Shown here piece after piece: positions 53,646 through 62,450 of a stretch of DNA of 64,000 nucleotides. The DNA is taken from assembly GCF_015351105.1 (NCBI RefSeq), contig NZ_JADKRR010000003.1:159168-223167 (forward strand), read 5' to 3'. This DNA comes from Clavibacter sp. VKM Ac-2872. Lineage in GTDB: Bacteria; Actinomycetota; Actinomycetes; Actinomycetales; Microbacteriaceae. How positions within the stretch are numbered: position 1 is the first letter of the stretch; each line of letters starts with the position of its first letter. A model generated the notes under the pieces. The model was not told where the DNA came from, searched no databases, and saw nothing but the letters and a program-made list of their open reading frames with translations. Made by a program: the position numbers and the translations under genes.

Positions 53646-54676
53646 CCGGCCGGCCGCGCGCCCGCGGCGTGGGAGCCCGCGGCACGCCCGCCGGTCCCCG
53701 ACGCCGCACCCGCGTGCCCGTCGCGCGGCGGCGCGGTCTCGATCAGGATCTGCGACAGCACGCTCGTGGGCGTCACGCCGTCGAACTCGGCCTCGGGATC
53801 CAGCAGCAGGCGGTGCGCGAGCACGGGCTCGGCGAGCGCCTTCACGTCGTCGGGCACCACGTAGTGCCGGCCGTCGGCGGCGGCCCAGGTGCGGGACGCG
53901 CGCACGAGCGCGAGGGCGCCGCGCACGCTCGCCCCCAGCCGCACCTCGGGCGCCGTGCGGGTGGCGTCGACGAGCCGCACCACGTAGTCCGCGACCGCGG
54001 GATCCACGTGCACGGTCCCCGCGCGCTCCTGCAGCGCGCGCACGGACGCGGCCGTCGCGACGGGCGCGAGCGTCACGTCGTGGGCGCTGACGGCGGCGCC
54101 CTGCAGGATCCGCAGCATCGACTCGTGGTCGGGGTACCCGATGGAGGTGCGCAGCAGGAACCGGTCGAGCTGCGCCTCGGGCAGCGCGTAGGTGCCGGCC
54201 TGCTCGATCGGGTTCTGGGTGGCGATGACCATGAACGGGTGGCCCACGTCGTAGGGCGTGCCGTCGACCGTGACGCGGCCCTCCTCCATCACCTCGAGGA
54301 GCGCCGACTGGGTCTTCGGGCTCGCGCGGTTGATCTCGTCGGCCAGCACGATGCTCGCGAACACCGGACCGCGGTGGAACTCGAAGTCGCCCGTGCGCTG
54401 GTCGTAGACGCTGACGCCCGTGATGTCGCCGGGCAGCACGTCGGGCGTGAACTGCACGCGGCTGTGCGTGCCGTCGACGGTCTGCGCCATGGCGCGCGCG
54501 AGCGAGGTCTTGCCGGTGCCGGGCACATCCTCGAGCAGGAGGTGCCCGCCCGTGACCATGGCGGTGAACGCGAGGCGCACCACGTGCGACTTCCCGAGCA
54601 GCACCTGCTCCACGTTGCGCACGAGCCGCGCGAACTCGTCCTGGAAGGCGCGGGCCTCGTCGGCGGTCATCGTCAT
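53642..54676 (-). CDS. MoxR family AAA+ ATPase
   Basis: A 344-residue cytoplasmic ATPase. Walker A is LEDVPGTGKTSLARAMA near residue 48, Walker B is IVLADEINRASPKTQSALLE near 108, and sensor 1 is MVIATQNPIEQAGTYALPEA near 145; the arginine finger region DRFLLR follows. MoxR proteins remodel or activate partner complexes, typically with VWA-type proteins such as the adjacent DUF58. I chose the first of two close ATGs (54676) because the GAGAGG site fits it. It ends with an ATGA overlap into DUF58. Confidence 0.92.
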   Translation of the reverse strand: MTMTADEARAFQDEFARLVRNVEQVLLGKSHVVRLAFTAMVTGGHLLLEDVPGTGKTSLARAMAQTVDGTHSRVQFTPDVLPGDITGVSVYDQRTGDFEFHRGPVFASIVLADEINRASPKTQSALLEVMEEGRVTVDGTPYDVGHPFMVIATQNPIEQAGTYALPEAQLDRFLLRTSIGYPDHESMLRILQGAAVSAHDVTLAPVATAASVRALQERAGTVHVDPAVADYVVRLVDATRTAPEVRLGASVRGALALVRASRTWAAADGRHYVVPDDVKALAEPVLAHRLLLDPEAEFDGVTPTSVLSQILIETAPPRDGHAGAASGTGGRAAGSHAAGARPAG

Positions 54677-54734
54677 GGGGTGGTGCCTCTCGGGTGCGGC
54701 CTCGGGTCCGGCGTCGGAGCCGCGGGAACGGCCG

Positions 54735-57700
54735 TCATCCTCGGTGGGCGTACGTGTACAGCGTGCCCGAGTTCGCGGTGACGCGCACCTCCAGGATCCG
54801 CTCACCGCCCGCGGGGACGCGGCAGGATCCGGCGGCGCCGGACGACGCGTCGGTCCACGCGCCCTGGCCGCCGCAGCGCCACTCGCTGCGCGCGTACCCG
54901 CCGCCGTCCGCGACGCGCGCGCCGCGCCCGGCGGCCGGCGGCATCGAGGTCCAGGAGAAGGTCGTGACGCCGGCCTCGTCGGTGGTCGAGCGCACGTCGC
55001 CCGCGCGCGCGTCGACGGCCGTGCCGGCGGAGACGGGATCCGACCAGCCGCTCGAGCGCGGGCGCCCGTCCCCGGAGTCCTCGACCACGCGCACCTGGAT
55101 CGTCGCGCCCGTGCCCGTGCGCGGCAGCGTGAGGGCCTGGCCGACGCCGACGGGAACGCCGTCGCCCTGCCCGTCGACCCGGTACAGCAGCTGCGCGGAC
55201 GCGGACGCGCTGCCCGGCCGGTAGCTCGCGTCGGCCAGCACCGCGCGGAAGACGCCGTCGTCCGCGCGGCCGGGGCTCGGCAGGTCGACGCGGACGACGG
55301 GCGTGGAGGGCGCCGTGCGCGGCGTGAGCTGGCCGGCCTCGACGACCGTGCAGCCCTGGCTGTTGGCGGCGAGCACCGCGAAGGCGACGGGCTGGTCGGG
55401 GGCGAGGCCCGTGAAGACGTGGCTGGTCGCGCCGCCCACCTCGACCGCGGGTCCGTGCTCCGCCGACCACGGCGACACGCCCTCGGTCGGCACGGAGCAG
55501 CCGGGCGCGGATCCCGGGGCGTACGCGGCGGCGAGGTAGCGGATCCCGTCGACGCCCCGGCCCTGGAACGCCGGCCACGAGACGGTGACGCGCGTCTCGT
55601 CGGCCGGGTCGGCCACCGCCGCGGGCGCGCCGGTCGCGGTCGGGGCGCCGCGCGGCGTGCCGGTCGCGGTGGCAGCGAGCCACGCGGTCGCGTCCTGCAC
55701 CTGGGCGCTGTTGCGGGCGGCCACGGAGACGGCGACGGGGACCTCGGCGACGAGCGACGGATCCCGCACCTCGACGCTCGTGGCGTCGGCGGCGACCTGC
55801 CGGGCGATGCCGCCCACGCCCACGACGTACTGCGTGACGGGGCTCGACGACGACGGCACGGCCGACGGCTGCCACGAGAGGCGCAGCCCGTCGACGAGCG
55901 GCTCGACGGCGAGGCCGGCGGGCGCGGCCGGGAGCACGTCCGACCACAGGCCCGAGATCGACGCGGGCTCCGAGGCGCCCACGCCGTTCACGGCCGACAC
56001 CTCCACCTGCACCGAGTTCGCGGGGCCGTTCCCGGGCGTCGGCACGGTGCAGGTCGTCGACGGGCAGGTGACGGTCGCGGTCGCCGTGCCGCCGCGGAGC
56101 ACGCGCACCTGGTAGCCGGTGATGGCGGATCCGTTGAAGGCGCCCGGCTCGAAGGCCACCGTGACGGACCGGTCGGCGAAGCCGGAGGCGCGGAGCGCCG
56201 AGACCGGTCTCGGGCGGTCCTGCACGTGGATCACGACGGTGCCGAACGCGGCCCGCCCCGCGTCGCCCGTGGCGTCGCGCACCTCGTACTGCACGCGCAC
56301 GTCGCCGGGCTCGGCGTCCGCGGACGCGCGCACGGCGAGCGTGGCGCGGTCCTCCGACGGCGTGACGGTCACGCCGGACAGGCTCGCGCCGTCGGCGCCG
56401 CGGATGGAGGCGACCGTGAGCGGCGTGCCCGGGAAGGGGTTGCCCGCCTGGTCGTTGGCGAGCACGTCGATCGAGGTGGAGGATCCGCGGGTGACGATGC
56501 CCTCGTCGGTCGCGGGCTGGGCGAGCGGGCGCGTCGACGGCACGACGCGGAGGTCCACGCGGCCGGCGCGGCCGGTCTGCGTGGCGTCGCGGACGCTCAC
56601 CGGGAACGACGCGGCCGCGCCCGTCGCGACGCCCTCGTCGGCCGAGATGCGCAGCGTGCCGCCGTCGATCGCCGCGCGGAACCCGGCGGCGACGGCCCCC
56701 TCCAGCGCGAACGCGAGCTGCCCGCGGTCGTCCTGGTACGGGTAGGTGGTGAGGCGGCCGAGGTCCACGTCCTTGGACTGCCCGGGCTCCAGGTCGATGA
56801 CCGCGCCCGTGAACACGGGCGGCTGGTTCTCGGTGGGCGTCACCGTGATCGGCAGGACGAGCGCGGCCGTGCGCCCGCCCGCTCCCGATCCGTCGGTCAC
56901 CGTGAAGGAGATCGCCGCCGGCCCGAAGTACCCCGGCTCGCTCCGGTACGCGACGGTGTCCTCGTCCACGAGCTCCACGGGCCCGTCGGCGTGCGTCGCC
57001 GACAGCGAGTTCGGATCCGCGATGCGCACGGCGCGCCCGCCCGCCGCGACCACCTGCTCGTCGAGCTCGACCACGAGCCGCTCGCCGCTCGGGACGGTGG
57101 GCCGCGGCTGGCCGACGCGGAGCTGCGGCAGCGTGTCCGCGAAGCCGGGCACCCAGACGAACGCCGTCGCGGAGATCGACGGGTCGTCCGGCTGCGCCAC
57201 GGTGAACGGGACGATGCGGCGCTCGTCCCCCACCTCGACGCGGATCCGGCCGTCGGGCGTCACGCGCGCCACGTCGTCGTACCCCGCGACCACGGAGAGC
57301 ACGAGCGACGACGCGTCGCCCTCCGCGGAGAAGACGTTGCGCATCACGTCGACGTCGACGCTCGACCGGTCGAGCACGTCGGAGAGCTGGAGCACCGTGT
57401 CGCGCGCGATCGGGCGGGTGGGCGGCGCGGCGGGATCCACGATCACGGTGAGGAACGCCTCGTCGCTGCCGCCGCGCGCGTTGCGCACGCCGTAGACGAA
57501 GCCGTAGCGCCCGGCGGCGTCGGGCGCGACGACGCGCACGGTGTCGCCGTCGAGCCCCGCGACGAGCCCCTCGGCCTGCGGCCGCACCGACACGAGCGAG
57601 AGCGCGCCGCCGTCCGGGTCCGTGTCGTTGGCGAGCACCTGCACGCGCAGCACGCGGCCGGGCCGCACGGCCACGGTGTCCGCGGTCGCGACGGGGTTCC

Positions 57701-60700
57701 TGGCGCCCTCGACGCGCGTGCTGATGCCCACGCGGATCGTGCCGGTCGCCCGGGCGCCGAGCCCGTCGACCACGGCGTACGCGAACGCGTCGGTGCCCGT
57801 GGAGTAGTCGCCCGCCTGGTAGTCGATCCAGTCCGGCCCGACCTCGACGACCTGGCCCTTCTCCGGCCCGGTGTCCTGCCCGAGGAGCCGCACCGAGTCG
57901 CCGTCGGGGTCGATGCCGGTGAGCGGAACGGGGATCCGCACGGTCTCCCCCGCGAGCACGCGCGCCGTCAGCGGGCGCGGCACGGGCGCCGCGTTGGTCG
58001 CGACGTCGGCCTCGCGCACGGAGACGGTGAGCGTCGCGGTCGCCCACTGGCCGTCGGGCGCGACGGCCCGGTAGACGGCGGTGTAGTCGCCCGTGCGGTC
58101 GGGCGCGAGGTAGCGGAGGCGGTCCTCGCTCGCGACGAGGAGGCCGGCCCCCTCGGGCAGCGGGTCCACGAGCACGGGGTCGAGGCGCAGCCGGTCGCCG
58201 TCGGGCTGCTCGTCGTTGGCGAGCACGGGGATGTCGACGGCGTCGCCCACGCGCACGGCCACGCGGTCGTCGGTGGCGACGGGCGGCTGGCGGACGGCCG
58301 GCTCGGGCACCTCGATCACGGTGATCACGCCGGTCGCCTCCGCGACGCCGTTGCTCACGCGGTACGCGACGTCCACGGGACCGTCGAGCGGCCGCGTCAG
58401 GCTGATCCGCACGAGCCGCTGCCCGACGACCTCCGCGCGCACGCCCACCGCGTCCTCCGGCGAGATCGCGTCGGTGATCACGAGCACGCCGCCCGCGGGG
58501 TCGAAGTCGGCCTGGAGCACGTCCACGTCCTGGGTCTGGAGCGCGCGCACGAACACGGTGTGCGGAACGGTCACCGGCCGGCCGTCGGACGCGGGCGCGC
58601 CGCGCACCTCCACCCGCACGGTGCCCGTGGCGCTCGTCCGCCCGTCGGTCACGGTGTACTCGAGCAGGTGCGTGCCCGCCTGGCCGCCCTGGAGGCGGAA
58701 GGTGCCGGCCTCGAGGTCCGGCGTGATCTGCACCCCGGCGCGCGCGGGCACGGCCGCCAGCCGGATCGCGCCGCTCCCGCCGCGCGCGTGCGTCAGCGGC
58801 TCGACCGTGATCTCGCGCCCGAGCGACGCCTGCACGACGAACCCCTCGGCCACGAGCGGCACGTCCCCGGCGCGGCGCACCGTGACGACCAGCGCGCCCG
58901 AGCCCTCCTCGCGGCCGTCGGACACCTGCAGCGCGACGGTCCGCGTGTCGCCGCCCGCCCCGGCGTCCGTGTAGACGACGCGGCCCTCGGGCTTCCAGCT
59001 GACGGCGTCGGGCGCGGCGACGCTCGCGCGCGTGAGGTACGTCGGATCCCCGTCGGGGTCGTACCAGCCGCCCAGCACGTCGGTCTGCAGCCGGTCGCCC
59101 TCCGCGACCGTGCCCGTCGCGGGCCGCACCTGCACGGGCGCCGCGTTCTCGTCGGGCGCGCGGACGGCGACGCGCACGTCGGCCGTCGCGGTGCCGCCGC
59201 GTCCGTCGCTCACGACGTAGGACAACCGCACCGTGCCGGTCGCGCCCGCGGCGAGCGCGAGCTGGAGGCCCTGGCCCTCGTCCACGATGTCGACCGCGCC
59301 GACCGCCGCGTCCACGGGCGTCACGGAGTCGATCACGAGCACGTCGCCGTTCGGGTCGTGGTCGTTGAGGAGCACGGGCAGCGCGGTCGTGCGGCCCGGG
59401 CGCGCGCCGAGGTCGTCGTCGACCGCGACGGGCGGCTGCTGCACGCGGTCGGTCTCGGGCGGCGTGTCCGCCGTGTTCTGCTCGACGACGGTGTCGGAGC
59501 GGTCGCGGTCGATGAGGTCCGACCAGTTGTCGATGAGGCCCGCGCCGAGCTGCACGGCCCAGGCGGTGCCGCCGCGCGTGTCGTTGAGCACCACGCGCGC
59601 GCCGTCGACGAGGAAGCGCAGGGCGGCCCGCGCGGGCATGGACCCGAGGCCGCTCGTGGATCCCGCCGTCGTGCGGCGCGCGTCCTCCGCGTCCTCGCCC
59701 GCGATGGCCGCGGGCGCGAGGCACCGCTGCCAACCGGATCCGTCGGTCCAGCCCGCGTACTCGCAGCCGGCGACGCGGACGGGTCGCGCGGGCTCCCCGC
59801 GCACGGCGCCCGTCACGACGACCGGGTCCCCGCCCGCGACGGGCACGTCCACGAGTCCGCCCGAGTGCGCGAGGAGCACGCCGCTGCCCGCCGACGACCC
59901 GCGCTGGAGGGCGACGCGCGCGTCGGCGGCCACGGATCCGGCGAGGTCGACCGCCCGGCCGTCGACGAGGAGGGCCCGCGCGTCGGCGTCGTACAGCGCC
60001 CAGTGCCCGTCGACGGACGTGAGCGCGAGGCGCTGCCCGGCCGGGCGCCCGGGATCCCCCGCCTGGACGGTCTCGCCGGCGAGGGCCGCCGTCGGGTCGG
60101 CGGGCGCGTCGGCCGCCGCGTCCGCGGGCGCGCCGACGGGGCCGACGTCCACCGTCGCCCGCACCGTGTCGTCGGTGGCGGCCTCGATCCGCGACAGCGT
60201 GCCCGTTGCGGCCGAGTACACGAGGAGCGTGCCGTCGTCGCCCATCGACGCGACGGCGTCGGCGCCGAGGGTGAGCGTGGGCGGGCTCGCGGCGTCGAAC
60301 GCCGCGAGGCCCGCGACCGGCACGAGCCACAGCTGGCCCGTCGCGGGCACGAGGATCGCGGCGCGGGATCCCGCCAGCATGACCTCGGCGCCCGCGGGCA
60401 GGGGCGCGGTGTCGACCACCTCGCTCGTCGCGTCGTCGACCACGTCGAGGCGGGAGCTGCCGCGGTCCGCGAGCAGCACGGTGGATCCGGCCTGCAGCAC
60501 GTCGATGTCCTCGCTGCGGGAGTCGACGACGCTGTCGAGCTCGAGCACGGCCGTGTTGGCGCGGCCGATCGCCTGCTGCGCGGAGTTGACGACCCACACG
60601 GACCCGTCGTCGAGGTCGACGCGCTGCGCCTGGTAGCCGTCCGAGACGAGCGCGAAGCCCGTGAGGAGGGCGAGCACGACGGCCCCGCCGGTGACGGTCG

Positions 60701-60740
60701 TCGCGGCCTGGCGGTGGCGGCGGATCCACTCGCGGATCAT
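54735..60740 (-). CDS. giant membrane-anchored surface protein with Ig-like and fibronectin type III repeats
   Basis: A 2001-residue protein. A basic start and one helix (about 17-38) anchor it as a type II membrane protein with the bulk outside. Residues about 45-420 look like a beta-propeller region. About ten Ig/cadherin-like repeats of roughly 100 residues follow (about 430-1500), each with a PVLxNDxDPDGDxL-type calcium-loop-like motif, clearest at about 460, 560, 845, 945 and 1040. Fibronectin type III-like domains fill about 1510-1950. The stop of the kinase overlaps its ATG by four bases. It could be an adhesin, scaffold or periplasmic part of a secretion machine. Confidence 0.88.
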   Translation of the reverse strand: MIREWIRRHRQAATTVTGGAVVLALLTGFALVSDGYQAQRVDLDDGSVWVVNSAQQAIGRANTAVLELDSVVDSRSEDIDVLQAGSTVLLADRGSSRLDVVDDATSEVVDTAPLPAGAEVMLAGSRAAILVPATGQLWLVPVAGLAAFDAASPPTLTLGADAVASMGDDGTLLVYSAATGTLSRIEAATDDTVRATVDVGPVGAPADAAADAPADPTAALAGETVQAGDPGRPAGQRLALTSVDGHWALYDADARALLVDGRAVDLAGSVAADARVALQRGSSAGSGVLLAHSGGLVDVPVAGGDPVVVTGAVRGEPARPVRVAGCEYAGWTDGSGWQRCLAPAAIAGEDAEDARRTTAGSTSGLGSMPARAALRFLVDGARVVLNDTRGGTAWAVQLGAGLIDNWSDLIDRDRSDTVVEQNTADTPPETDRVQQPPVAVDDDLGARPGRTTALPVLLNDHDPNGDVLVIDSVTPVDAAVGAVDIVDEGQGLQLALAAGATGTVRLSYVVSDGRGGTATADVRVAVRAPDENAAPVQVRPATGTVAEGDRLQTDVLGGWYDPDGDPTYLTRASVAAPDAVSWKPEGRVVYTDAGAGGDTRTVALQVSDGREEGSGALVVTVRRAGDVPLVAEGFVVQASLGREITVEPLTHARGGSGAIRLAAVPARAGVQITPDLEAGTFRLQGGQAGTHLLEYTVTDGRTSATGTVRVEVRGAPASDGRPVTVPHTVFVRALQTQDVDVLQADFDPAGGVLVITDAISPEDAVGVRAEVVGQRLVRISLTRPLDGPVDVAYRVSNGVAEATGVITVIEVPEPAVRQPPVATDDRVAVRVGDAVDIPVLANDEQPDGDRLRLDPVLVDPLPEGAGLLVASEDRLRYLAPDRTGDYTAVYRAVAPDGQWATATLTVSVREADVATNAAPVPRPLTARVLAGETVRIPVPLTGIDPDGDSVRLLGQDTGPEKGQVVEVGPDWIDYQAGDYSTGTDAFAYAVVDGLGARATGTIRVGISTRVEGARNPVATADTVAVRPGRVLRVQVLANDTDPDGGALSLVSVRPQAEGLVAGLDGDTVRVVAPDAAGRYGFVYGVRNARGGSDEAFLTVIVDPAAPPTRPIARDTVLQLSDVLDRSSVDVDVMRNVFSAEGDASSLVLSVVAGYDDVARVTPDGRIRVEVGDERRIVPFTVAQPDDPSISATAFVWVPGFADTLPQLRVGQPRPTVPSGERLVVELDEQVVAAGGRAVRIADPNSLSATHADGPVELVDEDTVAYRSEPGYFGPAAISFTVTDGSGAGGRTAALVLPITVTPTENQPPVFTGAVIDLEPGQSKDVDLGRLTTYPYQDDRGQLAFALEGAVAAGFRAAIDGGTLRISADEGVATGAAASFPVSVRDATQTGRAGRVDLRVVPSTRPLAQPATDEGIVTRGSSTSIDVLANDQAGNPFPGTPLTVASIRGADGASLSGVTVTPSEDRATLAVRASADAEPGDVRVQYEVRDATGDAGRAAFGTVVIHVQDRPRPVSALRASGFADRSVTVAFEPGAFNGSAITGYQVRVLRGGTATATVTCPSTTCTVPTPGNGPANSVQVEVSAVNGVGASEPASISGLWSDVLPAAPAGLAVEPLVDGLRLSWQPSAVPSSSSPVTQYVVGVGGIARQVAADATSVEVRDPSLVAEVPVAVSVAARNSAQVQDATAWLAATATGTPRGAPTATGAPAAVADPADETRVTVSWPAFQGRGVDGIRYLAAAYAPGSAPGCSVPTEGVSPWSAEHGPAVEVGGATSHVFTGLAPDQPVAFAVLAANSQGCTVVEAGQLTPRTAPSTPVVRVDLPSPGRADDGVFRAVLADASYRPGSASASAQLLYRVDGQGDGVPVGVGQALTLPRTGTGATIQVRVVEDSGDGRPRSSGWSDPVSAGTAVDARAGDVRSTTDEAGVTTFSWTSMPPAAGRGARVADGGGYARSEWRCGGQGAWTDASSGAAGSCRVPAGGERILEVRVTANSGTLYTYAHRG

Positions 60741-62293
60741 CGCGGGAGCTCCGCGCACTTCTCGGTCGACGCGGCCCCGGCGATGCCGTCGCGCGTGACC
60801 GTGACGCGGATGCAGGCGCGCTCGCCCGTGCCCGCGGCCTCCGACGCGCCCGCCGTCACCCGGAAGGTCGTGTCGCGCTGCGTGCTCGGCAGCCCGCCGT
60901 CGCGGACCACCTGGTACGCGTCGTCGGCGCCGAGCCCGGGGTCGCTCCAGGAGAACAGCACGCCGTCGGCGGCGGGGGACGCCTGGATCGCGCCCACGAC
61001 CGGGATGTCGCGCGTCGCGGTGCCGCCGCCCGACCCGCCGACGAGCACGCCCACGCCCACGCTCGCGGCGATCGCGCCGGCAGCGGCCGCCGCGAACGCG
61101 ACGCGGTGCCGGGCCAGGAACGCGCGCCGGCCGGGGACGCCCGGTCGCGCCGGGGTGGACGCGCCGACGGGCCCGGATCCGGACCGGCCGAGCGAGGTGG
61201 ACGCGGATCCCGCGCGCACGGGCTCGGACACGGTCGCCGGCGCCCCGGGACGCGCGGCCCCTCCCGTCGCGCGCACGCCGGCGGGCGCCGCCTTCCGCCG
61301 GGCGCGCCGCAGGCCGGGCATGCCGCGCGGCCCGGTCGTCCCCGGATCCACCTGCACGATGCCGCGCACGCGCGTCGGGTCGTCGTCCTCGTCCGCGGAG
61401 GCCGCCACGGCCGACGCCCACTCCTCGCTCGCGACCTCGAGCGGCGTCTGCGCGAGCCGCAGCTCCGCCTCCACCGCCTGCAGCTCGCGCACGAACGCGA
61501 GCGCCGACTCGGGCCGGGCGTCCGGCTGCCGGGACATCGCGCGGCGCAGCACCAGCTCGAGCCGCTCGGGCACGTCGGCGCGCCCCGTCGGCAGGGGCCG
61601 CGCCCGCTGGATCCGCGCCACGAGGTCCACGGGCGCGTTCTGCCCGCCCGGCACCTCGAACGGGCTGCGCCCGGCGAGCAGCGAGTACACCGTCGCCGCG
61701 AGCGACCACACCTCGCTCCGCACGGTGCCCGGGCTCTCGTCGGCGAGCACCTCGGGCGCCGACCACGGGATGGAGAGGCCGACCGCATCGGTCGCGGCGG
61801 CGTCCTCGAGCGTCGAGGCGATGCCGAAGTCGCTGAGCACCGGGTGCCCGAACGCCGTCGTCAGGATGTTCGCCGGCTTGATGTCGCGGTGCAGCACGCC
61901 CGCCCGGTGGGCGGTCTCCACGGCGCTCGCGATGCGGATCCCCACGCGCAGCACCTCCGCGACGCCCAGCGGCTCGCGCCGGTACCGGTCGCTGAGGCTC
62001 GACGAGCACAGCTCCATCACGAGGTACGGCCGGCCGTCGGCCGCGACGGACGCCTGGTGCACGGTGAGCACCGAGGGGTGGGCGCTGAGCTGCGCCATGA
62101 GGTCGGCCTCGGCGCGGAACATCGCGCGCAGGCGGTCGGTCACGATCTCCGCGAGCATCACCTTCACGGCGACCTGGCGCCGCGGCATGTCCTGCTCGTA
62201 GAGGAACACGTCGGCGAAGCCGCCGGAACCGAGGACCGTCACGTAGGTGAACCCCGGCAGCACCGGCGGGGCGGACGGCAGGCGTCTGGCCAT
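60737..62293 (-). CDS. receptor-type serine/threonine protein kinase
   Basis: A 518-residue membrane kinase. The catalytic domain (about 12-270) shows LGSGGFADVFLYEQD, VAVKVMLAEI, GVLHRDIKPANILTT and LSDFGIASTLED. A Pro/Ala/Arg-rich linker leads to a transmembrane helix at about 393-417 and an outer domain of about 90 residues with two Cys and a fibronectin-like pattern, not PASTA. It heads the six-gene block and may phosphorylate or sense the machine encoded downstream. Purine-rich GAAGAGGGGG precedes the ATG. Confidence 0.9.
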   Translation of the reverse strand: MARRLPSAPPVLPGFTYVTVLGSGGFADVFLYEQDMPRRQVAVKVMLAEIVTDRLRAMFRAEADLMAQLSAHPSVLTVHQASVAADGRPYLVMELCSSSLSDRYRREPLGVAEVLRVGIRIASAVETAHRAGVLHRDIKPANILTTAFGHPVLSDFGIASTLEDAAATDAVGLSIPWSAPEVLADESPGTVRSEVWSLAATVYSLLAGRSPFEVPGGQNAPVDLVARIQRARPLPTGRADVPERLELVLRRAMSRQPDARPESALAFVRELQAVEAELRLAQTPLEVASEEWASAVAASADEDDDPTRVRGIVQVDPGTTGPRGMPGLRRARRKAAPAGVRATGGAARPGAPATVSEPVRAGSASTSLGRSGSGPVGASTPARPGVPGRRAFLARHRVAFAAAAAGAIAASVGVGVLVGGSGGGTATRDIPVVGAIQASPAADGVLFSWSDPGLGADDAYQVVRDGGLPSTQRDTTFRVTAGASEAAGTGERACIRVTVTRDGIAGAASTEKCAELPR

Positions 62294-62294
62294 G

Positions 62295-62428
62295 GCCCCC
62301 TCTTCGGGTCGGGACCGACGGCAGGGGCTGTTGCGGGCGGCGGATTGATCTCTCGCTGTGAGACGAGTCTAGGTCGCCGATCCGCGCGGGTACACGGGTC
62401 GGCGACCTCCGGACGCCCCCTCTTCGGG
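62295..62428. repeat. pair of 14-bp direct repeats exactly 120 bases apart
   Basis: GCCCCCTCTTCGGG occurs at 62295-62308, directly before the kinase start codon on the minus strand, and again at 62415-62428. The first copy contains the probable ribosome site of the kinase. It could be a local duplication or a regulator site. Confidence 0.6.
62366..62371 (-). promoter_or_regulatory. -10 element candidate TAGACT for the kinase-led block
   Basis: TAGACT on the minus strand would give a leader of about 65 bases before the kinase ATG. It lies between the two 14-bp direct repeats. No convincing -35 box is seen. Confidence 0.4.
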
Positions 62429-62450
62429 AGCGACGATCGTGCTGGTCGGG

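Noticed and set aside
54420-62201. Plus-strand open frame of 2593 codons over the kinase-giant protein region
   Set aside because: It is a shadow of the minus-strand genes, caused by the high GC content. The minus-strand reading gives kinase, Ig-like and FN3 motifs; the plus-strand reading is Arg/His/Ala-rich without any domain.
46129-62293. A complete type VII (ESX) secretion locus
   Set aside because: Only the EccC-like ATPase is present. I found no WXG100, EccB, EccD, EccE or mycosin-like protein in or between these genes.
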